In this document: positions 47,430-59,130 of the stretch, piece after piece
How positions within the stretch are numbered: position 1 is the stretch's first letter
Layout: every line of letters begins with the position of its first letter
The notes under the pieces: generated by a model
Told to the model about the DNA's origin: nothing
Database searches by the model: none
Seen by the model: the letters and a program-made list of their open reading frames with translations, nothing else
Assembly (NCBI GenBank): GCA_963978905.1
Contig: OZ022259.1
Span: 52,718,727 to 52,782,726, forward strand
DNA length: 64,000 nucleotides
Origin: Trichostrongylus colubriformis
Taxonomy: Eukaryota; Nematoda; Chromadorea; Rhabditida; Trichostrongylidae
Direction: 5' to 3'
Program-made: the position numbers and the translations under genes

Positions 47430-47690
47430 GGGGGCCCCTTTTAAGAGTGGGGAGGGGTTTTCATTCATAGGTATTCAATCGTTTCATTCCATTTTCTCTG
47501 TATTTTCGTAGTATTAGGCACGTCGACCTTCATATTTGATGATGCTTCCATACTAGGCCCGATTTACCCCGATCACGGCCTTTAAAGAACTTTTAAAAAT
47601 TAACTCCTCTTGAGGATTCCTCAACACATGCTCGACCCTGAGTGAACGGCATTTTTTGTGCTCGAGCACTTCAAACTATTATATGTAGAT
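47430..47690. repeat. Repeat family X, 3' part only
   Basis: It matches the right portion of copies 1 and 3: GTGGGGAGGGGTTTTCATTC, GTAGTATTAGGCACGTCGAC, GCCCGATTTACCCCGATCA, then TTGAGGATTCCTCAACACAT and GCTCGACCCTG. After the end, GTGAACGGCATTTTTTGTGC is shared with copy 3. Its left part is missing. Confidence 0.55.
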
Positions 47691-47749
47691 TACAGTGTAG
47701 TATTATACTTTATTAGTAGTCTCGCCTATTATAGTTCCAAATTATTATG

Positions 47750-48838
47750 ATGTTATAGTATAGTATATAAATCATAGAATTTGACCGCTTCGAAAAAAGT
47801 CTTGAGTCAGAAGGCTCTATTCTTTCCAAGTGCAGTAAATGAGACAAAGCAAGACAATGAGGGAGAAACGACAACTAATTGAATGCGAGTGCGTGGCAGG
47901 CTGGCGTAATCTTGTCGGACGATCTAAATCAGTGCCCTTTTTTCATAATGATGATTCCTTTATCGTGCAACGTCCTTCCGATGAGCGAAACATTCCTTAC
48001 TCAGCTGATGATCAATAAAGAAAAAAACATGAGTTAAAATGAATGGAATTTTGGACCAACAGAAGTGATAGTGCAAGGACTAAACTTGCCAGATAATACT
48101 TGTCCGAGGATCGCATTGTCTCCAGTTCCTTTCAATCGCCCTGTCTTGATCCAGCGGTTCAGAATTCAAACAGGAAGTGAAGTCTGTGATTGGGATTCGG
48201 ATGATTTACAAAAATGGTTGGACTTCTCACGATTTAAAACCTTCCCACGAAGCCAGAATTTTGAGGGCGATTATTGAAGATTATGCATCCCAGAGTTTTT
48301 TTTTTTTTGAACGGAGGTGATGTAGTAACAGGTGATGCGCACTTCCCTCTCATGGTGTGGGATCAAATCTCGCATCACGCCCGCCTAGGTCGACCAAGCC
48401 TTCCATCTTTTCGGGGTCGCTAAATTATAATAGTACCAGACTCGTCTGGGGGATGAAAGCACTGACTTGTACATCGACTGGGCCCCGCAAGTCATTGTAT
48501 AGGCCTAATCGCATTCACCTGCCACCACGGTCCTGAGTGGAACCAGAATGCACGGCGCACCCCACAGAAGGGATTGATTAACGGCAAAAACTTAATCCTT
48601 TATCCTTTGTGGGCTCCCTAGGTCTGATCACGTCAAAGTCTCCCGATTCTCCTGCCCTTGATTTTCGGCTATGGAACGTTCAGAGTCCAGGCCATGCGCA
48701 AAGGCTCATCCTCTTGTAGATTTCTTAAACATGCGATCTAAAAGGACTGGATTGGATTTGACACCAGCTTACCCTTCGCTACGGTTGATACTCTGATACA
48801 TCCCGGGCATCTTCCGGCTTGTTTCAAAGTATTGGGTT
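47750..48838. repeat. Leader of unit 5, with SINE
   Basis: It is colinear with 7594-8682. It includes a SINE at about 48312-48600 and an empty site for the TTAA element at about 48719. The region just upstream (47690-47765) corresponds to the left flank of the mariner at 22497, without the insertion. Confidence 0.65.
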
Positions 48839-49455
48839 GAGGAATAGGTTCCCGCGGTTTTTTTTTTTGTTCCCTGCTTTTCACATTGTTCCCTTCATCA
48901 TTCGACGAAGCTTATATATTTTTTCGATAGAGCTTCTTCAGTTCTACAGAATGGTAGCAAAAAGTTGAGCGATTTTATTCAAATCGCTCAACTTTTTGCT
49001 GTTTTTAAGACTCACACAGGCAGTGCTTAGTAAAAGTGTGCACTTTCGTTATCTTCTCCTCCTCACCTGCCATAGAGACCATAGTAAAGATTCATAAAGG
49101 CATTCGATAGAGCTCTTTTTGCTCTACAAGGTGATAATACTGAGCTTTTGTATCCTTTCATATTTAAGCATGTAGGAATAAGTTTCCACCTTTTCTCATT
49201 CAAAACTGCGTAATGAAAATGAATGTTTTGACAGAATGTTTTGCATTATTTGATAGAGAATTTTTCGCTCTACAGGAAAGTATTCACGGTTTCTTGTTCG
49301 CATTGATTTTTGCCAGTTTTAGATTATTTAAGAGGAGCGTCAAGTCGACGAAATCGCGCATGTTCGACACGAAAATGCTCGATTTCGTCGACTTGACTTT
49401 CCTTTTAAATGTTCTAAAAAATGGCAAAAATTAATTCGAACAAAATCCGTAAACA
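48839..49455. mobile_element. Foldback left arm downstream of kelch copy D
   Basis: The terminus TTGGGTTGAGGAATAGGTTC follows TA. Hairpins lie at about 48925, 49105 and 49260, and the palindromic core is at about 49335-49395. At 48955-48990 there is also a small extra palindrome, AAAAAGTTGAGCGATTT, formed by a local inverted duplication. As in units 1-4, the mirrored half stops at ACACTATTTTCCC. Confidence 0.65.
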
Positions 49456-49976
49456 CTATTTTCCCTTCTTGATATACCAGCTTTGTTGGCGCATCACACG
49501 GCAGAGTGCAAAACGGGCTCATTTCAAATCGCTATAAGCAGAAATATAGCCTATTTTGCATTACTGCACTTTACGTTGTGTTTTTGCACGCAGCATTGTG
49601 CGTCAACAAGGCTGGTTGTCCTGTATATAGCGCCCGCTATTATACAATACGGTGCCAATACATTTACTTATAAGAGTCAACATCGGATGTGGGTTACAAC
49701 AACGAAATTAAAAACAATATTCATTCCCGAAAGATCAATCGAAAGTTTCCACAAATTCATTCAATGTATTACTGTGGAAGGTGCAAAAAGTCGCCAGCAG
49801 TAACAGAAGAACTACAACCATGTAAAGAAAGCTCAATCAATAAACATTAACGAGGATTACAGAATTCACAGTTTTCCAATTATGGGTCCCAAGCCTGAAT
49901 TTACTATCCAAGATCAATAAGTAGTGATGGCGCGAAAACGATATTGGATTGGATTGTCCGATCCTCGCTGAAACTG

Positions 49977-52900
49977 TCATGGCTTCCGGATAACACCCAC
50001 ACCTGCGTACGACCTCCTGGAAATGTCTACACTGTTCGTCACACTTGGTTTACCTTAGGGTTGATGCTGAAGCAGAAGAAATTACGAAAATGTTGAGCGC
50101 TAACGAAAACTAACCGCTCAACCATGCTACTATGAAGATTCCACTGGTTCGCTTCGGGAACGAAAACTTCAACGGTATTTTGAACACGTTCCCTGTCATA
50201 TCCACCTACGGCGTACATTCTTTCGTTTACAACGGCCAATCCGACCTACCAACAAATTACTTTCACTTACGACATACGAACAAATTGATGAAAAAATATA
50301 GTGCGCAGCTCACAGCAGATCTCTTGCAGTTCATAGCCACCACCGCCGTCCATTCATTGGTGAGGGGGTCGTATTTTTCAACTGAATTCAACCGAAGTGA
50401 GCCATCATTTCCTCCTGCTGCGTATAAGTTGCCATCTAACACTGCAGTTCCCGGACAGCTTCGAGGTGTTGTCATCGGACGAACCACTTGCCATTTACCC
50501 ACTCGTGGGTCCAGTCTGAACTAGGAACGTAACTCCTACCATTCGCATTTCTTGCATGGGCATTCGCCGCGGGTAGCAACAATCGCTACACGAGAAGTTA
50601 TCGGACGTAGTACTTTATATCTTCTTTTGCATTCTACACTTCTTTTTTGAAAGAATCGACATTCTTTTTGAACCTTACCGCAACATGTGAAAGAGAAAGA
50701 ACATCGTGATCCAGTCACATTATGTGCGCATCGATTCACCTTTCCACAATATTTAAGCAAGCTTTTCCATCATATCCTCCGACGGTGTATAAACAACCAT
50801 TGAGCACGGAGACAGACAATCCATATCGACATGAACTTAAAGGTGCCACATGGGTCCACTCATTGCGCCGAACGTCATAACTGCAATAGTGCGAGTGCCA
50901 ATATGGAGAGAAATCGTCGGGATGTCCCTTACCATTCAACAGAGTCCAGGTAGTTCGAGCCATCATATCCACCCACTGCATAGATGAAACCGTCAAACGT
51001 TGCCAAACCAAATTCTACCCGACGCGTGAGCATTGAAGCAACGTCGTTTGACCATTCGTTGGTGGCGGGATCATATCTGAACATTTAGTTCGGATAGAGA
51101 ACTAGTGAGTTTGGGCCTATGTTCATGCGGTCCTACCAACAGTATTCGATGTGTATGCAACTGTCCCTGTGGTAAATGGATGCCCGAAAATCGACAACGA
51201 CAGCAAACGTCCGAGAACGATAGAACCAATCTATCATTATGTGGTTACAATGTAGGTCTCTACCGCAACCGCCTTAAAAGCATGCGTCGCGACTTCAGGG
51301 AGTTTAAAGAGGGTTCTTGCGAAATTTCGAAGACACATTGGAGTACGAACTATGAGCCATAATACTTTGAATGAATGACTTGTCTAAATCGCTTAGGCCG
51401 ATAAGGATTGTACCGGGCCCTCTAATTTCATCTGAAAGCGGCAAAAATGAATGAAGTACCTCTCTGCGCTACTAAGGATCTCTGCAACTCTGCCGCCGAC
51501 AGCGTAGAGCAAGTTATCGAGAACAGCAACACCAAGTCCACCTCTGTCGAAAGAAATGATGTGAGAACAGAAAGGATACCTATTTGGAAAGATTACTAAC
51601 CTTTTCTTAGTCATGGAAGGAACGCGCTGCCATGAAGGATTCGGCTCTCCAGGATCAAGACGCTCTACGGAGTCGACGGCATCACCGTTGCACAATCCTC
51701 CCACTAAAGTAATACAAGTCGAAAGTGGAATGAAAATCACCCGCACAAGAAATCTCGCTATGATTGGTATATCGAGCAATTTTTCACAATGCATTGTATG
51801 GAATGCGCTGCGAAACCACTGAACCATCCCTTCCAGGCATCGCCTCTCCTAGTGCTTAGAAATGGTTTGTGTAACACCAGAGTTACTCTTGCCAGCTCAT
51901 CCACTGACACACTGGTAGTCTACATCGTGTGATCGCTAGAGAACAGTAAAAAGCAGCACTCCTCCATACCAACATAGAGAACTTCATCGTATTTGACTGG
52001 GTTCCGAGGACGGGTACGCAGTTCCTGCATGGATGGTCGTATAGGCGTAGACAGTTGCAGAAGTTGGTAGTTCTGGAATGGCAGATAGTGGGATTATGGG
52101 AACGCAAGGTAGGCTACCCGATAAAATCGCCACAAACCTTTGCTTCATCAAGAAGACGTCGGCAGGCGACGTCTTCCATCACTAAAGCGTCTTCACTGAC
52201 TGTCCCGACAAGAAATTCTGGGTGACACAACGGCAGCCGTACCTGCTCCAATAACTGCAAATCCCAGCATCATAGAAAGCCGTCTACAGCGTTGTGGAAC
52301 ACTGTAGCTTACCTGAGGGAGGAATTGTTTCCGCTCTGCTGGATCAAAGCTTACCCACTTAGCTACTGCTTGAAAAACCTGAAGGTGTGTTATTGATACA
52401 GGAATGCTAAAAAGGGGGATCACTTCAAAACCAATATTAACTCGCTTCTAGGGCAAAGGTGAGGCGAAGGGTGCTGGTGATGTAGTGCCCAGAGGCTTTG
52501 GAAGGACACCGCATGGACTGGGAATCAGAACTAAAATATATTCCCGTGCAAGCTCACCAAAGGTTCCAACACATCTTGTTCAAGTACTTTTACTACTCCC
52601 GCTTATTAGCAAAAAACGCGATCTTCTACAATGTCTGACCCTCTGCTAGTCTGTGAGTCCAACAGCAAGCAAGTTTTGGATGTACCTGCTCTTCTGATTC
52701 CACGCGGAGCTCTTCGCTAGAAATCAGTTCTAATAGTTGGCCAAAAGGAAGTGACGTGAACTCCTCAGTACCCACAAGTTGCTGCAAAAAAAGAAAAGAT
52801 TTCCTGCCCAACCTTGATCACAGTGTGACAGAAGAATAACCTGGAATTTATTCAAACTATATTCTTTAGCGCAGCACAAAAGCTCTTGACATGCATACAT

Positions 52901-53222
52901 ATCGGCAAGCGCTCCGATTGCCAAACAGTTTGAGACATCCAGTTCCTCCTTCAGAAATTCACAGCACAGTCCCAAGAAAAAAAAACTTTTAAACATCGAA
53001 ATCGTCACAACTTTCGCATAGTTTGCAGGATACTGCCTTCTGAATATTACCACTCTGACCTTGACCTTGTCCAATTGAAGAAGGTTGGCAGCATGCAAAA
53101 TGCTCATCACATTGTGTTCAGTAATCTGGATAATACCAGAGTAGCAGAAATTAACAAGAGCATGGAGTGCGGGGGTCTCGATATCATTCAGCTCTATTTC
53201 TCCTGGAAAGGAGCTGCAAAGA
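49977..53222 (-). pseudogene. Kelch-like BTB-BACK-kelch gene, copy D, damaged
   Basis: Thirteen exons correspond to copies A and B: 53222-53060, 52972-52841, 52781-52686, 52378-52313, 52242-52138, 52072-51970, 51703-51601, 51543-51460, 51076-50933, 50880-50740, 50515-50314, 50245-50115, 50016-49977 (stop). All reading frames are open, with six blades ([59 protein letters not shown]) ending GVGVIRKP. The acceptor of exon 2 is lost: the minus strand reads TTTCTTGGGACTG where copies A and B have ..TAGGGACTG, a one-base deletion that removes the AG. The first BTB exon is also missing. Product, if any, would need a cryptic acceptor. Exons 1-4 and their introns are almost identical to copy B. Confidence 0.7.
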
Positions 53223-53267
53223 CTGCAAAATTCACAAACTGGAGAATATTGTTAGAAACGTACGCTA

Positions 53268-54813
53268 TCCTATACATATGTTGTGTTATGTTATCTATAT
53301 AAAGCAGAACTTTGGTGTGTTTGTGTGTCCGTCTGTCTGTTACATAATGCACTCTTAATTCAATCAAAAGTTTGGTGTGGTTTGTGTGATATGTTTGTCA
53401 CATAATGCACTCTTAGTTCAACTGCGACGTGGAGAGGTCGGGAAGTTAGGAGTGGGTAGAGATTGACCAAAGTGCACAAAGATCATAAGAAGTAAGCCTA
53501 GCCCCGTCCACCGTGGCCGTTTCTTGCGCAGAAATGTTCAAACCAGAAGTTTGGTGTGTTTGTGTGTGTCCGTTTGTTTGTCACATAATCCACTCTTAAG
53601 TCAAATCCAGCGTGGAGTGGTCGGGTAGTTAGTAGTGGGTAGGGGTTGATCAAAGTGAGTGAGGGCTGCTAAATGGTGCGCAGCTCATAAGAACTGAGCC
53701 TAGCTCCGCCCACGGCAGGCGGGGCCGGCGCAGAAATGATCAAAAATCGGGTGAATTAGGAATGGAACGTAGGGGTCGGGCAAGTTAGGATTGGGTAGCG
53801 GCTAACCCATGTGTACGAAGGGGTGTATATCTTCAGGACAGAAATACCGCGCGGCCGCATGCGGCAGGCGACGATCACGCACGAGTTGTCCGATTCCGTT
53901 TGGGGCAGCGAGTTTGCGCCAGAGCTGCAGTGCTACTACAGAGGAAAATGCGAATGGGGGATAGTGAAATGAAACCACCCTAAGAACCCAGTACACGCCG
54001 TACTCTGTAACGATGTCGATGGTGTAGGAACTTACCAAAGGGTACAGAGCACACAACAAGCAACTTAGGAGGTCGGGCAAGTTAGGACTGGGTGGGAGCC
54101 AACCCATGTGTACGGAGTACATAAGTTTTAAGCCTAGCTCCCCCATAATTTCAACATTAATGCCACACTCCCTAAGTAGCTGCTTGTCCTAGATTACCAT
54201 CACGAAGGGATGTGTTATAATCACGTGTATCTCTCGGCATTCAGTTAAGGCCAATCTTTCTTCTAGAACTAATACATGCACCTCCTCTCGAAGCTTTTAA
54301 TCTTCAAAATTCACAAACGAAGCGCCTCCGAGCTCACGAAGAGACACCCCAACTGCTGCCGCTCCTTTTAACGTGGCTTGCCCCTCTTCGAATGTGCCTC
54401 ACACACTTGGATCAACGGTGGGAAGGGGGTTTTATTTCTCGGATTTTTGACCGTTCCGCTCCATCTTCCCTACTTTTGTACTAATGATTGCTTCATTTTT
54501 CTTTTCGTGTTTGGATCGACCATTGAAGGGGGATGTGCTTCAGTGGGCAGGGGGTATAAGTGGGTATGGTGCCCCTTAGTTTCAACCGAAGCCGATGGAA
54601 GTTCAGAGTGTGCTTAATATATACAAGCTGCATATCCTTATCCGGGCCTACACCTGCTGCAATGCGCGCGGAGCGCGCATACGTAAGTCGGCTCGCGGCT
54701 GTCGCGGCAAACCGAAAATCGCTTCTCGCTACAAAGCCAGAAAACTGCAAACCCACCCTGCGGGGGCGGCAAAGCCGCCCTACGAGGCCGGTGTAGCCGG
54801 CCAATCCGACTGG
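53268..54813. mobile_element. Helitron-like insertion, copy 2
   Basis: It begins TCCTATACATATG after an A, at the same place as in unit 3. The right end has two GC hairpins, GGGCGGCAAAGCCGCCC and GGCCGGTGTAGCCGGCC, then AATCCGACTGG, i.e. a hairpin, a short spacer and CTRR. No target duplication is seen relative to the empty site in unit 1. These are Helitron hallmarks, but no Rep/helicase gene is present. It lacks the internal duplication of the unit 3 copy. Confidence 0.55.
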
Positions 54814-54827
54814 CAAAATATAAACCT

Positions 54828-55148
54828 ACGCCAGCGGCTTTCAGCCATTTGGTTGGTAAACATGGCCAGAAAGTAATCGGAACATGCAGCCAGTACGACT
54901 CGATGGACGTTGATCCGTGCACCCTACAACGTTGCTTGGTCAAGTGTGTCGAGTGGTCTAAAATCTCGTACGCCTACCTTGGCGATCAAAATAACGTCAC
55001 ACAGTCGAGCATCCTCCCGAAATGCTGCGAGCTGATTGAGCAGCAGGCGGCTGTGACCGGAGCTCTAAACACTGGGCATGGATACTTACCGAAGACAACG
55101 TCGCCTTATCAGATTGTCGTCTCTCCCACTCCTCACCGAACCAGGTGA
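54828..55148 (+). CDS. Short conserved reading frame beside kelch, unit 5
   Basis: It is open from the CTTTCAG-like acceptor to TGA and homologous to 13110-13451. It keeps [21 protein letters not shown] and [11 protein letters not shown]. It may be a relic exon; see the unit 1 copy. Confidence 0.22.
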   Translation, partial: TPAAFSHLVGKHGQKVIGTCSQYDSMDVDPCTLQRCLVKCVEWSKISYAYLGDQNNVTQSSILPKCCELIEQQAAVTGALNTGHGYLPKTTSPYQIVVSPTPHRTR

Positions 55149-55991
55149 AAGGGGTTATGTTTAACAAAACGGTACACTTTGAAGAGCAATCTAACAACTT
55201 CTTGGAAACCAGGCTTAGCGATCTCTGGCGAAATGTCATCGCAACTTGGCTGAGAGGTGGCAGCAGTAATTAGCAAAAACGGAGAATACACAGTTGCTCT
55301 ACTCGTCGGTGCAGATGCTGGAAATAGTCGAGTTTGCTGAAGTAAAAACGGCAGGGAGTTATTGGGTCATTCCATAACTCATGTTTTTTTCGGACGAAAA
55401 TTATTCCCTTGCTTACCCCCACCCCTCGCATGCTCCACTAATTGCTTGATCGATCGAAAACTCGTGTCGTTCTTTTTCTAAATTGCTTTTTTCCAAAAGC
55501 ATTCACGTTTATTCAAAATGAAATTTCCTTCCCATATTAGGTGTTCAGCATTGCTCTACGAACCATTCGGAAAGATTTTTCAAAACATGCTTCGACTTTG
55601 TTTTGACTGCCATTCATACTGAACGAGCCATGTAATAGGGGTCTAGATGACACTATTTCGAAAAATTTTTTTCCAACAGCTGCACCACTACACCCTTCTT
55701 TCCTTTCCCTGACATCTTAAGCACAGCCTTCCGGAACCGATTTAATAGCCGCATGCGTGTCTCCGCTCATTTTTAAGAATTACTTTGCACCTAATAGATT
55801 TTAGGAATATAACCCACATCTTCTAAGTTGAAAACATTCTTCTTGTCCTTCTTTGTGAGGGACACGTTGAGATCGCCCGACATTCCTGCGTCTTCGTGAT
55901 GCTACCACTATGTTTCTAAAATAAATCTGCCAAATAGAACGAGAGAAACATGACCGAGGTGGGGCGAAATCGCCAGACAGATTCCATTTAA

Positions 55992-56516
55992 AGACAGCAT
56001 TGAGGGTAATGTGGTAATGGAGAAATCCCTACAACAAGTCACTCACATGGTAGTCCTGGGCCTAAGAAGGCTATCTGTGGCGAAATCCCGGCGAAAAAGC
56101 GCCCCTCCGAGCTGCAGAAACACCGCAAAAAGCCGCAATCGCCTATCTGTCCCGCCTCTTGCATACAACGATCCCGCCTCCCGATTACGTAATTCCCGAT
56201 TGACTGGGGTGGGAGCGGCTAAGGAGATGCGGCAGGATCGAAGGTTTTGCGGCGCGCTTTCGCAGTTTTAGCTTGAAGCTCACTCTAAAAAATAGATGTT
56301 GTCGTATTTCCAAACATTCCCTTGTGTTTACTTGGCAACATGCCAATGGAAAACTAGATCAGACTACTCCCCTCTTGATGGACAGGTCATCCGCGTCGAG
56401 AATCAATAGGGAAAGGGGGTCCTATTTCTCGGGTTTTTGGCCAAGTCCATCCGTTGTTTCTTCACTGTCCTGTTACTAGGCATCTTGACATCCACTACTT
56501 TCCCCTAATGCTGCCT
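55992..56516. mobile_element. TTAA-targeting TIR element, copy 2 (inverted)
   Basis: The ends are AGACAGCATTGAGGG and, on the complement, AGGCAGCATTAGGGG, with TTAA at 55988-55991 and 56517-56520. Units 1 and 3 read through the site (CCATTTGGGAGCTTG at about 15102 and 35436). Its orientation is opposite to the copy at 27511-28061. It carries the conserved block GGTCCTATTTCTCGGGTTTT also found in other repeats. Confidence 0.75.
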
Positions 56517-56888
56517 TTAAGAGCTTGTTTATCGGAGGCTTCCTTTTGTACTTTTTTCCCTTATCAGTGGTATGGAATGCAGCGCATGTCTAAGCAACCA
56601 ACGACTATTACTCAAAAAGTTCCCTTAACCAATAATGGTTGACCCACATGAAGCGGCGTTGGAAAACAACATGTATTTATGTTGAGAAGATGAAGTTCAC
56701 TAGCATAACATACAGTAATTATCACTCGAAAAAGCACTTGGTGTGGACCAATCCTTTCCGAGAGGCGCCAAGTATCATCTTTGGGTGCTAGACAAGTGTG
56801 GAGAGGTAGAGACATAAGAAGATGGGCAGTTCTATCGCTATCACATCAGGTCGCATCGCGAACGACATTTCACGTCACAGATTTTGCG

Positions 56889-57360
56889 GTATTTACAGAT
56901 TTCGCCCCGAATGGTTGTAGAACTGCGTTAGAAACAAAAGATCCTTTCTGATCTTTCTTCTGTAGTTACTTAACTCAAGAACAGCAGAAGAATTATGTAT
57001 ACTCCTCAGCACGATTATACAGCCATCTGGAAATCGTCAAGTAATCCACAGTGCTAAATGCTTCTGAAACCAAGTACGGAGTGTATTAAATGAACGCGCT
57101 TTCGCACATCAACACCAAATTCCAGTCATGCTTCGAGGATGGCGCTTTCCTCTTTTGCAGAGTGATACAATCCACTAAACAAACTGAAGTTTAACAATGA
57201 AGAAACACCAATAAGAAAAAAACAATTCGGCAATTTCTTGGTCTTCCATTACTAACTGAAAGTTACGGCTACTTCATCTCATACGAAGTTTTCCTGTAAG
57301 TTTTTAGTTAACTGAGTGCCACTCTTCAATGACAGCATGTTTTTAACTTCCAATCCCTCG
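56889..57360. repeat. Tail of unit 5
   Basis: It is colinear with 36860-37350. It carries the empty site for the foldback element of unit 3. No gene is recognised. Confidence 0.6.
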
Positions 57361-57504
57361 GATAAAAGTGGCGGCTGTTTGTCGGGCAGGCCACAAGCCC
57401 TGTTTGGTGACGGCTCTGGTGTGTTCCGCCTAGCATAAATTGGTGCATCAACTCGCATAGAAACAAGATTCCGGTGTGAATTTTGACACTGCGGGCGAGA
57501 GAAG

Positions 57505-57822
57505 ATGACGACGCATATCGACCTGGTTATCGGAGGCGTTCATCCCTTTGGAAAGGTTCATCCTTTCGTAAGAACAGAATTAAATTTAGAGGCTTCATTA
57601 AGCCCACGCTATGACCCCTCTTTGAACGCTCTTTTCGAAAAATATATCTGTTTCTTCTGTAATGATGCCGATAACATCAGCGCTGACATCTGTATGAGAA
57701 AGGAAAACCTGGGAAAAACAAGGGATAACAAAATTAGGGACGTCTTCGACACCCTAATCCAATGTCCTCAGCTCCAGCTTTTAACAACGACCCGTTTCGC
57801 GTTGTTCCCTAGTCATGTATGA
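57505..57822 (+). CDS. Open frame of 105 codons, unrecognised
   Basis: An ATG-initiated frame containing GGVHPFGKVHPFV, NALFEKYICFFCN and DVFDTLIQCPQLQLL, ending in TGA. It is outside the repeated units and appears once. No family is recognised and no splice context is seen. It may be a chance frame or one exon. Confidence 0.2.
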   Translation: MTTHIDLVIGGVHPFGKVHPFVRTELNLEASLSPRYDPSLNALFEKYICFFCNDADNISADICMRKENLGKTRDNKIRDVFDTLIQCPQLQLLTTTRFALFPSHV

Positions 57823-57829
57823 TCCCTTA

Positions 57830-58149
57830 CTCTTTGCCTTAAATGACTTGACTTATTAGGATCCTATGAACAGTGTTAATTTGCCAACGGTGTTATGTGT
57901 TAACATGTTTGCGTTAGAAGTGATAACACATTTTCAGGGTATGACCCAGTAAAAGTTGATTTCTCATATATATCGATTAAGACCGACAGAGTTGTCTCAA
58001 ATCCACAGATAGGCATAAAACCAAGTAGAGAACACAGTGCGTGACGTCGTTCTCTAAAAGTGGAATTTTCAAGTCAGGTAATACTGTTTATGTCAAAAAG
58101 GATCCGTCAAAAGTTCAAAAACTTTTCCATAGCAAAGAAAATCGAACCT
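57830..58149. other. No recognised feature
   Basis: AT-rich sequence without a gene or repeat that I recognise. It may hold one end of the neighbouring Tc1-like element, but I found no convincing terminal repeat. Confidence 0.3.
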
Positions 58150-59130
58150 AACAGAATACAAGAAAAAAGCTAGTATCTCGTTGGATAGCCGCGTGAATCA
58201 GTGGTAACCGTACACCTTCTGGGCTTTGAATGCACCAATTTAGACTGAGTAATCAAAACCCATTCTTCAAACGGAATGTCGAACTTTTCACGGCAATTCT
58301 TCATAAAAAATGTTTCTTGTAGGACACTCAAGTTCCTACTAAAGCTGCTCAATCGGACTGAGGTCCGGGCCTTGGTTAGGCTACTTCATGACAGTAGGTC
58401 TTCTCGGTCTTAGAAAGTCGGCCACGACGTGGGAGGCATGCTTGGGATTATTGCCATGCTGGAAAATCCATTCTCTCAGCATTCTTAGACGAGCAAGAGG
58501 AAGCATGGCACTCTCCGGATACCCTCATACTTAAAAGAGTCAATGATGCTTTTGATACGGTAAGTGGGCCACCGCATAGACCAAAACATCCTCACACCAT
58601 CCATTACCTCCACTAAGCTTCACTGTTGGTACCTGCTTTGAACCATCGCTACCGAAGAGGCAGGATTTCGATTAGTCGTTGAACAAACTTTTTCCACTCT
58701 TCTCTGGTCCAGGCAAAGTGCTAACGGGCGAAATCTAGTCGCGCCTTCCTATTTCGTGAGCTCACAAATGGCATCCTGCTGGGACGTCTTCTAAATAATC
58801 AGCCAGATTTTAGACGACGCTGAACAGTACTTTGGCTGGATGGAAAGGCCCAAAGAGATGTCACTTGATTGAAAATGTCGGTTGACGAAGCGTGCGGGTC
58901 AGCGAAGCCCTTGCGATGAATGTGTCGTCCCTTGGCGTCTTCTTATGCGTTCTTCCTCAGCGATGGGTCTTCACTACACCTCCTTGAATTCGATTGCGCT
59001 TGAAAATCTTGGTGATGTGCTTCTCGCGAGGTTATACTGCTGTGCAAGAAGGTTCTTGTGTGTTTCAGATTGATTGGCCCGAACAATCGCCTCCTGCACA
59101 GGCGTTTTTTTTTACAAGATCCCATCTGAA
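58150..59130 (-). pseudogene. Tc1-like transposase, heavily decayed
   Basis: On the minus strand, family landmarks appear in order across several frames with stops. The N-terminal part is EAIVRANQSETHKNLLAQQY. Then come a VMDGVRMFWSM segment (VMVWG-like), IKSIIDSFKYE, a GNNPKHAS-type segment near 58450 (second catalytic region), GPDLSPIEQL near 58365 (third catalytic region), and SKPRRCTVTTDSRGYPTRY at the C-terminus (58170-58225). The reading needs several frameshifts, so it is inactive. Terminal repeats were not identified. Confidence 0.7.
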
